DNA from: Apostichopus californicus | Lineage: Eukaryota > Echinodermata > Holothuroidea > Aspidochirotida > Stichopodidae | Assembly: GCA_020650975.1 (NCBI GenBank) | Contig: JAIPMN010020695.1 | Coordinates: 1 to 21,985 of the forward strand | DNA length: 21,985 nt | Reading direction: 5' to 3' | Shown here: positions 9,800-18,242 of the stretch, piece after piece | Numbering within the stretch: the first letter of the stretch is position 1 | Layout of the letters: every line of letters starts with the position of its first letter | Position numbers and translations under genes: made by a program | Notes under the pieces: model-generated | The model's input: only the letters and a program-made list of their open reading frames with translations | Told to the model about the DNA's origin: nothing | Databases searched by the model: none

Positions 9800-9847
9800 A
9801 AAAGAGATGTGAAAGTTAGTTGCATTACAGACTACAAGAAACGTCAT
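9800..9847 (+). other. Putative 5' untranslated exon 1 of the VLIG gene (3' end defined by a donor)
   Basis: A strong 5' splice donor (cat/gtaagt, with GT at 9848) ends a short stretch just upstream of an excellent acceptor at 9954. The 5' end is a guess, set about 25-30 bases below a TATA-like TTATATAC at 9769-9776. The exon would contain ATG immediately followed by TGA (9807-9812), a minimal start-stop upstream ORF. No transcript evidence is available from sequence alone, so the exon rests on splice-site quality and on its order relative to exon 2 and the coding exon. Confidence 0.35.
9807..9812 (+). promoter_or_regulatory. Minimal start-stop upstream ORF (ATG-TGA)
   Basis: ATG is followed directly by TGA within putative exon 1. 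If the transcript starts upstream of this point, a ribosome could initiate and terminate here before reaching the main frame, which is a known way to repress translation. This depends on the inferred transcription start. Confidence 0.25.
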
Positions 9848-9954
9848 GTAAGTATCAAACAGAGGTCTTTAAACTGTATCATACATTTTGATGATATTTG
9901 TATCCGGATATTTTTTGTATCCTGTTAAATTGTATCTTGTTGTCTTTCTTGCAG

Positions 9955-10025
9955 ACTGGTCGGTATAACAAGATATCTCTTAAGTTTAATGAACATCCAA
10001 ATTCACTTTGCCGTCTGAAGAATAC
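9955..10025 (+). other. Putative 5' untranslated exon 2 (71 bp) of the VLIG gene
   Basis: It is bounded by a textbook acceptor (pyrimidine-rich tgtctttcttgcag ending at 9954) and a textbook donor (ac/gtaagt, with GT at 10026). Both are on the + strand, upstream of the giant coding exon. It holds one ATG (9989) that opens a nine-codon ORF ending at the TGA at 10016-10018, so it cannot encode the VLIG N-terminus. Splicing to the acceptor at 12273 would give a non-coding leader that reaches the strong ATG at 12401. Vertebrate VLIG genes also place introns in the 5' leader and keep the coding region in one exon. It could instead belong to another transcript or be a chance splice-site pair. Confidence 0.5.
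9989..10018 (+). promoter_or_regulatory. Nine-codon upstream ORF in putative exon 2
   Basis: The ATG at 9989 has a weak context (T at -3) and ends at the TGA at 10016-10018, all inside exon 2. The main initiator at 12401 has a strong context, so leaky scanning past this uORF would be expected. The regulatory role is inferred and depends on the exon model. Confidence 0.3.
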
Positions 10026-11538
10026 GTAAGTATTTTTCTGTTGTCTCTATCTTAATTTTTGTTGCTTCTATTTTGAATGGAAATACATATGATCATTTTT
10101 AAATCTATCACAATTTTTGATGGTATACAGTATAAAACGATATTACGTATATATGAAAGCATGAACCTTAATCGATCAGTTATAGTATTAGCCTGTAATG
10201 ATATTTGACCATGCGATTGTAATAGCAAATATCCATAACGGTTGTACTGTAGGCCTACATACTTAAATAAAGTTTCCATAAAATATCGGAATGGATAATG
10301 TTAACTTCTTACATATTTCGTTATTTGTTCCAAATTGATTTTATAAGTTAGTGTGTCTTAGATTTATTTTATAAATGATAAGATAACTGATATCGTCATT
10401 AATAAAAATGATATGAACGATAACATTGCAGTGGCATGGCTGTATTATATATGATATGAAGCACTATACTTAAAGAGATCCCCTACCGAACTAAAGTGAA
10501 ACGATCCACGGATAAAACTTATTAAGGGTACTAAAGATTAAGTTTGTTTGATTGTAACCCGTATCATCGAGAGATAGTCTGAGTCTACCTTGCTGTTTGA
10601 TAAGTTCCTCAAAGGTTCATAAAACAAAACCAAAAAATTAGTGATTGTTACCATTCCTTGTTGAATTTCTATGACACTTTTAATTTTTAAGATTGAAACT
10701 TTGTGTGAGTATCAAACAGTGCAGCGTAATTATAGGTCTTGATGCTATATACATTGTCGTAACAGCGTGTGGAGCTTAACTTAAATTTCAATGGGTTATG
10801 ATTCGTATTCGAACAAAAATGAAACCTTCATGTGCCATAAAATTAAATGTTTCCTCTTTTTGAAGAAAAAAAAATGCTCACTTGAAACTACCCCTCATTG
10901 TTTTGCAACTTCTTTTAATCTAGACAGAATCATGTAAGCATCCGACTCAGTGTTACCAGACTGAGGTGACTTGAGACTTTTGTATTCGTTTTTTTTTTAT
11001 TTGTCTGATGGATATTTAAAGTTTTGAACGGTTGCTGAATGATTACAGAAACATGCTTTTTTTATAGAATGAAATGGGAAATTAAATCTACATATAGTAC
11101 TTCGACAAACAGCTGGAACTGATAGGATAGTAACGATAAACGTCAAGTATACCAGCAAACAAGAGTTTGTTGTATTTGCAAGTATTCCCACTTTTAGGTT
11201 TGGGTTATATACTGATCTGAATGCAAGGTATATTAGGCGCTCTGCTTAATGTTTCGTTCGGTTTTTTATTAATCGCTGATGAAATGTTAACATAGAATAG
11301 TCGCGTGATTATTAAATTACTATAAACTAATTAAGTTTATTGAATATCATTGAAAATACATCCGTTGTATTGGTAGGTAAGGCACAGTTCTTGGGTTTGG
11401 TATATTTCTGGGTTATATCAAAACACGAGAAACAATTTGTTGGCATACACAATTGTAATTTGTACATGAGATCTGGCACAACAGCTTACAACCTGTGGGA
11501 ATTGTCACCAACTTTTCCAGAATATATACCTATGATAG

Positions 11539-11552
11539 CATACTTTTTAAAC
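11539..11552 (-). terminator. snRNA 3'-box-like element
   Basis: GTTTAAAAAGTATG on the minus strand matches the vertebrate snRNA 3' box (GTTTCAAAAGTAGA) at 11 of 14 positions. It begins nine bases after the terminal hairpin of the U2-like element, within the usual 9-19 nt spacing for 3'-end formation of Pol II snRNA genes. AT-rich context raises the chance of coincidence. Confidence 0.4.
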
Positions 11553-11556
11553 AAAA

Positions 11557-11729
11557 GTCACCCAGGAAAGAACCTGGGCACCAAATTACCTAACGACTGA
11601 TCCGCTCTCAACCCCAGTCCCCTTGAATTGGAACTGTGACTGTGTGATCATCGTCGGGTGTGTATCACCATTTCCCTCGAAAGGGAACAGACACTAAACA
11701 TGATCTTAGCCAAAAGGCTGATAAGCTAT
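11557..11729 (-). ncRNA. U2-snRNA-like gene candidate (or snRNA-derived element)
   Basis: Read on the minus strand from 11729, the first 14 bases match the U2 5' end at 11 positions. The next 16 bases, CTTTTGGCTAAGATCA, are identical to the conserved U2 stem I region, and TCTGTTC follows as in U2. The U2 branch-site-recognition core GUAGUA reads UUAGUG here, so ordinary U2 function is doubtful. Downstream are a perfect UUCG-capped hairpin (11672-11687, six pairs), GTGAT/ATCAC pairing, a seven-pair hairpin (11615-11636), an Sm-like AATTTGG (11581-11587) and a perfect six-pair terminal hairpin (11561-11578). Total length is about 173 nt, near the roughly 190 nt of U2. A 3'-box-like motif starts nine bases beyond the terminal hairpin. 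I see no certain promoter element. It could be a divergent snRNA, a pseudogene or an snRNA-headed SINE. Confidence 0.55.
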
Positions 11730-11960
11730 CAGATAGCAATGTCATTATTAATCATGATGTTAGAAACAACTATCCGTGAGGTACAATCACTTTAACTATT
11801 TACTAAGCAACAACAAAATTATCCCCCCAAACATATGCAGATATGTCGTACACATTAAACTCAGTGATAATATTGATTTAATAAAACCATAACTCTCTTA
11901 AATAGACTATATAAACCATCAATTAACATTTACCTTCCAATATTACAGCCCAATAAGCTA

Positions 11961-11974
11961 CATGAATATTCATG
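11961..11974. repeat. 14-bp perfect palindrome in the leader intron
   Basis: CATGAATATTCATG, self-complementary and AT-rich. It could be a homeodomain or POU-type dimer site or simply chance. Confidence 0.5.
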
Positions 11975-12273
11975 AATGGCTTGCTATGTAGCTATATGCA
12001 CAGCTTACTACGGAGGTATATAAGAGCATTTACGTTACATAAAGATGTATTGAAAAATGAATTAGAGAGATTATTAGACAATTCGATACACAGTGGGAAT
12101 AAGGTAGATTATGGCGCGTCGCATTTGAGGTCAGTAATGTTTTTAATGATACTGTGGATCGCTTCTTTTACCATACAATCAGTACAATCAATGTGTGTTT
12201 TGGGTAAAATAGTAAGCCATGATATAAGTGTAACTTAATTTGAGACAGTATTTTCTTTCATGTTTTAAAACAG

Positions 12274-12400
12274 ATCAACAACGGTCAATTAGATTGCTGA
12301 TTTCTTCGAAGACCACGGCAACAGTTTAAATTCCTATTATAAGCGATCATCCTACTACTTGAAAACTGTAACAGAAAGTTATTCAAGCTTTACTAACATC
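12274..12400 (+). other. 5' untranslated part of the coding exon
   Basis: This is the leader segment between the inferred 3' splice site and the chosen initiator. It has an in-frame stop (TAG at 12290-12292) and no ATG in any frame before 12401. That makes 12401 the first usable start on this exon and argues against further in-frame N-terminal coding exons joined at 12273. Confidence 0.5.
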
Positions 12401-15400
12401 ATGGAAGATCAGAGTAGGACCAAGCAAACTGCCGAAGCAAATGATAGTGGAAATCGGGAACTTTCGCCTCAAGTAATCTACGTCAGGGGTTTAAATATAA
12501 AACATAGCATCGACATCAATATAGTTAACCCTTGTCGACCCCTTGCGCAGCTCTCCTACCAAATAGATGAAATACCATTTTTGACCGAACACTCCCTAAC
12601 ACGTAACTTCTTTGATATCGAAAGAGAACATTTGTTCATGTCATTGTGTGCAAAAGGACATGAAAACACCCCTGGAAATATGCCCACGCCTGTTACAGAG
12701 GACGAATGGAATAAAGTCGAATATATGTCCAAAATAAAGCTATCCTGGCACGTGACAAGGGAACTGGCGACAACGGGTGAACATTCATTACAACTAACTG
12801 AAGATGCCCTTTACAATCTGCAAAATATATCCAAGAAATTTGCTTCTACTGACGTCACTGCGATAAATAAAGACGTGAACGATGATATCGTCTCATTTTT
12901 TAAGTCATTTGGTTCTCACGTATCATTAGGACCTTTCGAAGTTGGTGGACGTTGTGTCCTTAAGGTGAGCTCATCTGGTACTAAAAGTGGTTGTGGAAAA
13001 TTAATTTGGGATGCAATTGAGAGGGACTTGAATGATTTAAATCCAAATGATGTAGATACATGTTCAGCAGGCGGGGACACACATTTGATATGTATAGAAA
13101 ATAAAAGCAATCCCGACGGGGATTATGTGGAACTATGTCGACAAATAAAGGTGTTCGGGGGAAGCACTCGTAAATCTGATGTAGGCTTCAGACAAAATAG
13201 AAACGATTTAAGCAAAACCCACACAGTAGTGCAAGGTAGTTATGAAGATGAAAACCTTGTGCCAGTTTGGAATATAGTAAAAAATTACGGCCAGATATTT
13301 GCAGTGCCTTGCGATTCTTTTCGCAGTCTCTTAGAAGCAAGTTGGACCTCTTGTAAAGACGTGACTGATTTGCATATAGGTAATGAGGGTCCAAGCAGTT
13401 GTGACACTGCATTTCCTCAAACCTTATCTCCCGAAAAAAGTGTTTTTGAAATACTCAACATAGTTCAAAGAGACATAGGAATTGTGGAAGCTACATCTGT
13501 TAGAAGGGATGCCTACGAAATCGAAAATACAAGCAAGAACGCATTTTGGAAGTTTATGACAGCAATCAATTCGCTTGATTTTCGCGGGCGTAAATACGTA
13601 CAGCTACCAAGCGAGCCTTTAGAGAATATTTCGGAAAGTAGTAAGGGGGCTGATTTCGATATTTTTGACTCAGTAGATGTTACAAGAAGCGAGTCCGAGG
13701 AGCAAAATAACATTATGAGCGCAATGGATTTAACATTTGCTGCATTGCATAGCTGTGACCCTTTCCTTAAACAAGAGATTTTATCAAAAATGGCAGCGTG
13801 CAGACTCGCCGTTCCTATACTTCTTCCCAGTCTTCAAGATAAAACTGAGGTTCAACTTCTGCTTTGGGGACTTCGGAAAATTTACAAGTCCTGGAAGCCA
13901 ATATATGAGAACACTCCAATTGAAAAATCGGTGATTGAGCATGAAATACCCATAGTTTCATTTCTTAGATTTGGAGACATAGGTATCTCAAAATCGAAAT
14001 TACTGAATAAGGTTGTTGGCAAGCTGCAAGGTAACAGTGATCACCCTTACTTTGTGGACTTTGACGAGGAGCCGTCGTGTGCCAAGTTGTCAAAGGGAAC
14101 AGTTGAGACATTTTGGTTTTTACCAGAAAGCACCGGGAGCGAAGAAGATGCTAACTCTAGGCTTCTAGACGCAATAACCTTCTTTAATTTGCGTGGAAAC
14201 TCTTGCGAATTCCCCAAGCAGAGGCAGTTTGCTTTATTGGCATCAGATGTGGTCGTTTTGTTAGTGAAAGAGGAAACCTTCCAGAGAAATCGAAGTCAAA
14301 TAAGGGAAATGAAAGTGACGAAGCATCTTCTGTGTGTCGTCACAACTGAAAATCCTCAAAAGCAAGGTAACGTATTACGCGACGACAACGTTACAATACT
14401 GTTCAGCAAGGCGTTCCTTTTAGACATTGGTTCAGATATATGTAAAGAGCTCAATTTAGTCTTGTGGGAAGGTCATGAAAAGCAAAAACAAGAACAGTTT
14501 AGATCCATCAGATCTCTCCAGAAGTTTTGCAAAGATTTGCAAATCGTGGTCGACGACGAAGTGGAAGGATGTGTTGCAGGAAAAAATATCGCAGCTGGTA
14601 TTATGTTTAATGTAAAACAATGCTCTGAGGATTATAAGAAAGTTCATCTTCCACTGCAGTCAGAATTATGGAGCAAGTGGGCCGGTTTGGATAAAAAATG
14701 GAGCAAAGGATACGATCACAAATTTCCAACGATAGAGCACTTTCATGACTACCTGCAAAGACAAATGCGTGACGTTCGAGAGCAGCAACTGTACACTCAG
14801 CCAACGGATGATATATTAAACCTCATCAAAGCTCTTAATCAAAAGGGACCGTCTGAAATCTCCTGGTACTTCCTTGCATGGCTTGAATTCTTCTTAAATG
14901 ATCTGTCACAGGAGAAGCTTACTCCTTTACGTAAGCAGTTGCGTGACATTCAAAGGAAAAGTAGAGAACTTAACACTCAGAAAAGCAAACTAAAGGACGA
15001 TCCGAAACAGTCGAAAGATTATGAATCTGAACTCAAGAGGCTCAACAAGAAAGACACAAATTTGCTTGAAGATGCTCAAAGGGTAACGGTTTGTATTGAC
15101 AAAAATTCATTAGGCATAGAACATTTCATGCGTGAACTTGGGCAACGGTATGAAGCCTACGAAGAATTAAAAATTCAAAATGGAACAAATGTTGACAGCA
15201 AAATCAATGAAGTGGAGCTTCCTAAAATCGCTGCAACACTGTTGATTAACGGATATACATTGGAAATATTGGATGGCGACGTAGGTAGAGTTCCTATTAA
15301 ATGGGTACAGGCAGTGCTCGCTTCTGCAGCCGAACAACTGAGAAATCCGAAAGTCTGCGCAGTTTCAGTACTCGGTATCCAAAGTAGCGGTAAATCAACC

Positions 15401-18232
15401 TTGCTTAATTGCATGTTTGGAGTCAAGTTCGCGGTAAGCGCTGGTCGATGCACGCGTGGAGTATTCATTCAATTGCTGAAGGTTCACAAAGAACTGCAAA
15501 CAGACACACGATTTGAGTATTTGCTTGTGATCGACACCGAGGGCCTGAAGGCTCCGGAGCGATCATTTCATGAAGATTTTAGACATGATAATGAGTTAGC
15601 AACTTTTGCCCTTTGTTTAGCAGATTTGACAATTATTAACATCGCAGGACAGACAGTAGGGAAAGATATGACAGACGTGCTACAGATAGCAGCGCATGCA
15701 TTTATACGCATGAAAGAGGTGAACATCAACTCATCTTGCAGACTTGTCCAACAGTTCGTCGCAGACTTAGCAGCTGTTGAAAAGAATGAAGCATGCACGC
15801 AGGCCATTTTGACAAGCCTAGATGGGGCAGTTGCAGCAGCTGCAAATGCTGAAGGCTATGGTTACCTATACACGCGGTTCTCTGACGTTTTCAATCTAAA
15901 GAGCGACGAGAATGTACAATATATCCCCAGTCTCTGGCAAGGAGCAATGGCGCCCCCGAATCATCGTTACAGTGAAAAGATCATGATGTTGAGAAAGATA
16001 ATAATCGACGACTTGAAAGAAACATCCCGTACCCTAAGGCAATTCTCAGAGAGAACAACTGACATTTGGAATGCAGTAAAAGAGGAGAATTTCATATTCA
16101 GCTTTCAAAATTGTGTGACTGCTTTGCGTTATAAAACTTTTCAACACACATATGGCCAATGGGTTATTGAAATGAGGCAGAAAACAATGGAAAGTGAGTC
16201 CGATGCACAGCAGAAACTTAGGAATGTTCCAAAAACATTTGTCAGGGAAACAAAGCAAACTTTGTTGGAAGAAATTAATCATGTTGTTGACGAAGAATGT
16301 AGTCGTCTTGTAGCGCTTATTCGTGCTTACTTAAAAAACAACGTTGAGCATAATGATGACCAACTTCACAAATTTGAGGACGAATTTTTGCAAGATCTAG
16401 ACCTCACGGGACGTACTTTTAAGCAAGATGCACGTGACGCGCTGAACAGAGTTGAAGAAAGTATTCACCATTTAGATCACATCGACCATCTCCTTCCCGT
16501 ATGTAGGAACCAGCTCCGTGAAATGGCGCGACAAGAAGCGTTAGCTCAGCGTGGTAATATCGCAGATCTTCAAAAACTGGAAAACATGTCGAACAAACAA
16601 GTACGGCAGACATTCGAGACCCTGTGGGAAGATTGGATCAAAGAGATATGTGCATCCCATCCTAGTAAGACTGTAGAAGAAGAGGAAGTAAGAAGGGAAG
16701 TGTATTCGTACGTGTTCCAAGTTGGTGAAAAGAGAGACCTTTTGAAAGATGGATTGATGAAGCGATTGAAAGTAAAATTTACTCGAGGTGTCTCTAACCA
16801 GATTGGCATCAAAGATATTGTGGACAAAATTGTAGAAATTTCCCTTGCAATTCTTAGAAGTGACATTGAAAATGACTTTGCTTTTGAACCTTCAATAATA
16901 AAACAGTTGGTAGATACATCGGTTACCCAGCTGAATAGTAGTTATGACGGAACACTTTTGTCACAAGATACCAAAATTAAAGTACTTGAACATGTGTGCA
17001 ACCAAGCCGTACCCATTATATATGAAGGAAGATGTAAATACAATGAGAAGTATTCCTTACGAGAGCTGCTCACAAAAGAAAAGAAAAACCTCTGGAAAGA
17101 TTTTAGTGCACTCTTCTCCAGTGCCTTTCAAGATACCCGTGCCTCAGCAAGCGTCACCAGATTACTATACGAAAAACTTGCTGACAGAATAAAATGCTAT
17201 CTCGGTCCTGCAATTTTCAAAGCTGTGAGAGAAGACTGCCCATATTTTGCGAGTAAATTTAAAATGTTTGGAAAACTATTAGAGGACATGGCAATTAAAA
17301 ACGACTTTCAAGATTACTACAAATTTATTCTAGACCTGCCAACATTCTTAGAAGACTGGTCCCTTGGTAAAATAGCAGAGGTTTGCGTTTCTAAAACGCA
17401 AAACAAATCATTCGTTGAAGTGATGGTCGAAGAGGAAATTCAAGATATTGTTTCCAAGTTGTTAGAAATCGTACACTCTGCAGTCTCACTGCATAGTAAA
17501 CAACCCACAAATGAAAATAATGGAAGCAAAAGTGAATATTCTATTTGGATCGAGAATTTGTTCAAGGCAATTAAAGAAAATGTAGAAACGTTACATATTT
17601 CGGATGAAGATGTTAAAACCATTCTTCTTTTTGACGTAAAAGAATTATCCTTCTTTAGTGATCAAATTGCGAGTTATCTGCAAGATGATATCGAAAGTGA
17701 AATAAAAGAGACCTTGGGTATACCTCGTATTGGGTGTATTCAAGCAGCTGAGAGGATGCTACGTGCTTTACCAACAAGGCCGCATGCTGAAATAGCAAGA
17801 CATGTCAGTGGCTGTACTGCACAATGTCCAATATGCCACGCGCCTTGTGACAATATGACAGCTCAACATGACAAGCACAGAACAGAATTGCACTTTCCAG
17901 AAGGAGTAGTTGGTACAGCTTCGAAGGTTTCAGATAGACTTTCATGTAATATATGTACCTCTTCAGTGACTTCTAATGATACTTATTGGGAAGGAAATGT
18001 GGAACGAAAGTATCGTGATTATCAAACTCACTTCCCTGACTGGATCATTCAACCAGTGCAAGACCAATCTCCGGTTAAGTATTGGAAGTGGGTGATGAAT
18101 CATTTCAACGAAGATTTCGCAAAGATGTATGGGCGTAATGAGGCAAAACTTCCAATTGGTTGGATCGAGATTACTAGAGACGAAGCGATTCAAGATTTGA
18201 GGAATGCCTACGTATTACGAGAAGTATCTTGA
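12401..18232 (+). CDS. GVIN1: Interferon-induced very large GTPase 1-like protein (VLIG/GVIN), complete coding exon
   Basis: This is a 1943-residue intracellular large GTPase of the VLIG/GVIN family, a dynamin-superfamily-like group whose vertebrate members are interferon-induced. Its role in this animal is inferred to be immune but is unproven. I chose the ATG at 12401 because it has A at -3 and G at +4, an in-frame TAG lies upstream at 12290, and no other ATG occurs after the acceptor at 12273. The open frame extends a little further up only through non-ATG codons. Domains: residues 60-300 hold the family's N-terminal block with FGSHVSLGPFEVGG (170-183), FGGS (252-255) and VPVW (287-290), which recalls a MACPF-like fold. 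Residues 505-700 are a URGCP-like degenerate G domain with GDIGISKSKL (525-534). Residues 843-895 are a charged coiled coil. Residues 967-1200 are the VLIG-type G domain with P-loop GIQSSGKST (992-1000) and DTEGL (1045-1049). A long helical region follows, then a Cys/His cluster (1805-1852). The classic N/TKxD motif is not evident, and CRLVQQFVAD (1113-1122) sits where the family has its own variant. One coding exon is typical of the family. Confidence 0.93.
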   Translation: MEDQSRTKQTAEANDSGNRELSPQVIYVRGLNIKHSIDINIVNPCRPLAQLSYQIDEIPFLTEHSLTRNFFDIEREHLFMSLCAKGHENTPGNMPTPVTEDEWNKVEYMSKIKLSWHVTRELATTGEHSLQLTEDALYNLQNISKKFASTDVTAINKDVNDDIVSFFKSFGSHVSLGPFEVGGRCVLKVSSSGTKSGCGKLIWDAIERDLNDLNPNDVDTCSAGGDTHLICIENKSNPDGDYVELCRQIKVFGGSTRKSDVGFRQNRNDLSKTHTVVQGSYEDENLVPVWNIVKNYGQIFAVPCDSFRSLLEASWTSCKDVTDLHIGNEGPSSCDTAFPQTLSPEKSVFEILNIVQRDIGIVEATSVRRDAYEIENTSKNAFWKFMTAINSLDFRGRKYVQLPSEPLENISESSKGADFDIFDSVDVTRSESEEQNNIMSAMDLTFAALHSCDPFLKQEILSKMAACRLAVPILLPSLQDKTEVQLLLWGLRKIYKSWKPIYENTPIEKSVIEHEIPIVSFLRFGDIGISKSKLLNKVVGKLQGNSDHPYFVDFDEEPSCAKLSKGTVETFWFLPESTGSEEDANSRLLDAITFFNLRGNSCEFPKQRQFALLASDVVVLLVKEETFQRNRSQIREMKVTKHLLCVVTTENPQKQGNVLRDDNVTILFSKAFLLDIGSDICKELNLVLWEGHEKQKQEQFRSIRSLQKFCKDLQIVVDDEVEGCVAGKNIAAGIMFNVKQCSEDYKKVHLPLQSELWSKWAGLDKKWSKGYDHKFPTIEHFHDYLQRQMRDVREQQLYTQPTDDILNLIKALNQKGPSEISWYFLAWLEFFLNDLSQEKLTPLRKQLRDIQRKSRELNTQKSKLKDDPKQSKDYESELKRLNKKDTNLLEDAQRVTVCIDKNSLGIEHFMRELGQRYEAYEELKIQNGTNVDSKINEVELPKIAATLLINGYTLEILDGDVGRVPIKWVQAVLASAAEQLRNPKVCAVSVLGIQSSGKSTLLNCMFGVKFAVSAGRCTRGVFIQLLKVHKELQTDTRFEYLLVIDTEGLKAPERSFHEDFRHDNELATFALCLADLTIINIAGQTVGKDMTDVLQIAAHAFIRMKEVNINSSCRLVQQFVADLAAVEKNEACTQAILTSLDGAVAAAANAEGYGYLYTRFSDVFNLKSDENVQYIPSLWQGAMAPPNHRYSEKIMMLRKIIIDDLKETSRTLRQFSERTTDIWNAVKEENFIFSFQNCVTALRYKTFQHTYGQWVIEMRQKTMESESDAQQKLRNVPKTFVRETKQTLLEEINHVVDEECSRLVALIRAYLKNNVEHNDDQLHKFEDEFLQDLDLTGRTFKQDARDALNRVEESIHHLDHIDHLLPVCRNQLREMARQEALAQRGNIADLQKLENMSNKQVRQTFETLWEDWIKEICASHPSKTVEEEEVRREVYSYVFQVGEKRDLLKDGLMKRLKVKFTRGVSNQIGIKDIVDKIVEISLAILRSDIENDFAFEPSIIKQLVDTSVTQLNSSYDGTLLSQDTKIKVLEHVCNQAVPIIYEGRCKYNEKYSLRELLTKEKKNLWKDFSALFSSAFQDTRASASVTRLLYEKLADRIKCYLGPAIFKAVREDCPYFASKFKMFGKLLEDMAIKNDFQDYYKFILDLPTFLEDWSLGKIAEVCVSKTQNKSFVEVMVEEEIQDIVSKLLEIVHSAVSLHSKQPTNENNGSKSEYSIWIENLFKAIKENVETLHISDEDVKTILLFDVKELSFFSDQIASYLQDDIESEIKETLGIPRIGCIQAAERMLRALPTRPHAEIARHVSGCTAQCPICHAPCDNMTAQHDKHRTELHFPEGVVGTASKVSDRLSCNICTSSVTSNDTYWEGNVERKYRDYQTHFPDWIIQPVQDQSPVKYWKWVMNHFNEDFAKMYGRNEAKLPIGWIEITRDEAIQDLRNAYVLREVS

Positions 18233-18236
18233 ACTC

Positions 18237-18242
18237 AATTAA
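18237..18242 (+). terminator. Degenerate poly(A) signal (AATTAA) after the second VLIG gene
   Basis: This is the exact homologue of the AATAAA at 1377-1382, with one A-to-T difference. AATTAA is not an efficient signal. The nearest substitutes are an AATATAAA overlap at about 18325, where the other copy has AATATTAA, and an AATAAA near 19853. The second gene may therefore have a longer 3' UTR. Confidence 0.5.

Larger units (their letters stand above)
10026..12273 (+). other. Putative large leader intron (2.25 kb)
   Basis: It runs from the gtaagt donor at 10026 to a pyrimidine-rich acceptor (ttttctttcatg...aaacag) ending at 12273. A CTTAAT-type branch-site candidate lies near 12233-12238. The 127 bases between the acceptor and the ATG at 12401 contain no other ATG. 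Inside the intron I see a minus-strand U2-like RNA element (11557-11729), a 14-bp perfect palindrome (11961-11974) and AT-rich unique-looking sequence. Short open frames near 11.3 and 12.0 kb lack recognisable domains and are not called. Confidence 0.45.

Noticed and set aside
9411..9800. Interferon-response or NF-kB promoter sites
   Set aside because: I found only partial matches (for example gagaattccc near 9552). None fits the consensus well enough to report.
11270..11305. Hammerhead ribozyme core (CTGATGA)
   Set aside because: The required GAAA box and stable stems I-III are missing. Other CTGATGA words near 1858 and 3080 fail in the same way.
11340..12238. Open frames of 86 and 88 codons upstream of the gene
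   Set aside because: They lie in the inferred intron, one partly over the U2-like element. They lack recognisable domains and look random.
12359..12400. TTG at 12359 as the VLIG start
   Set aside because: Animal nuclear genes rarely use TTG, while an ATG with a strong context lies in frame at 12401.
12850..12857. Perfect CRE palindrome TGACGTCA
   Set aside because: It lies inside the coding exon, in a constrained reading frame, and is most simply chance.
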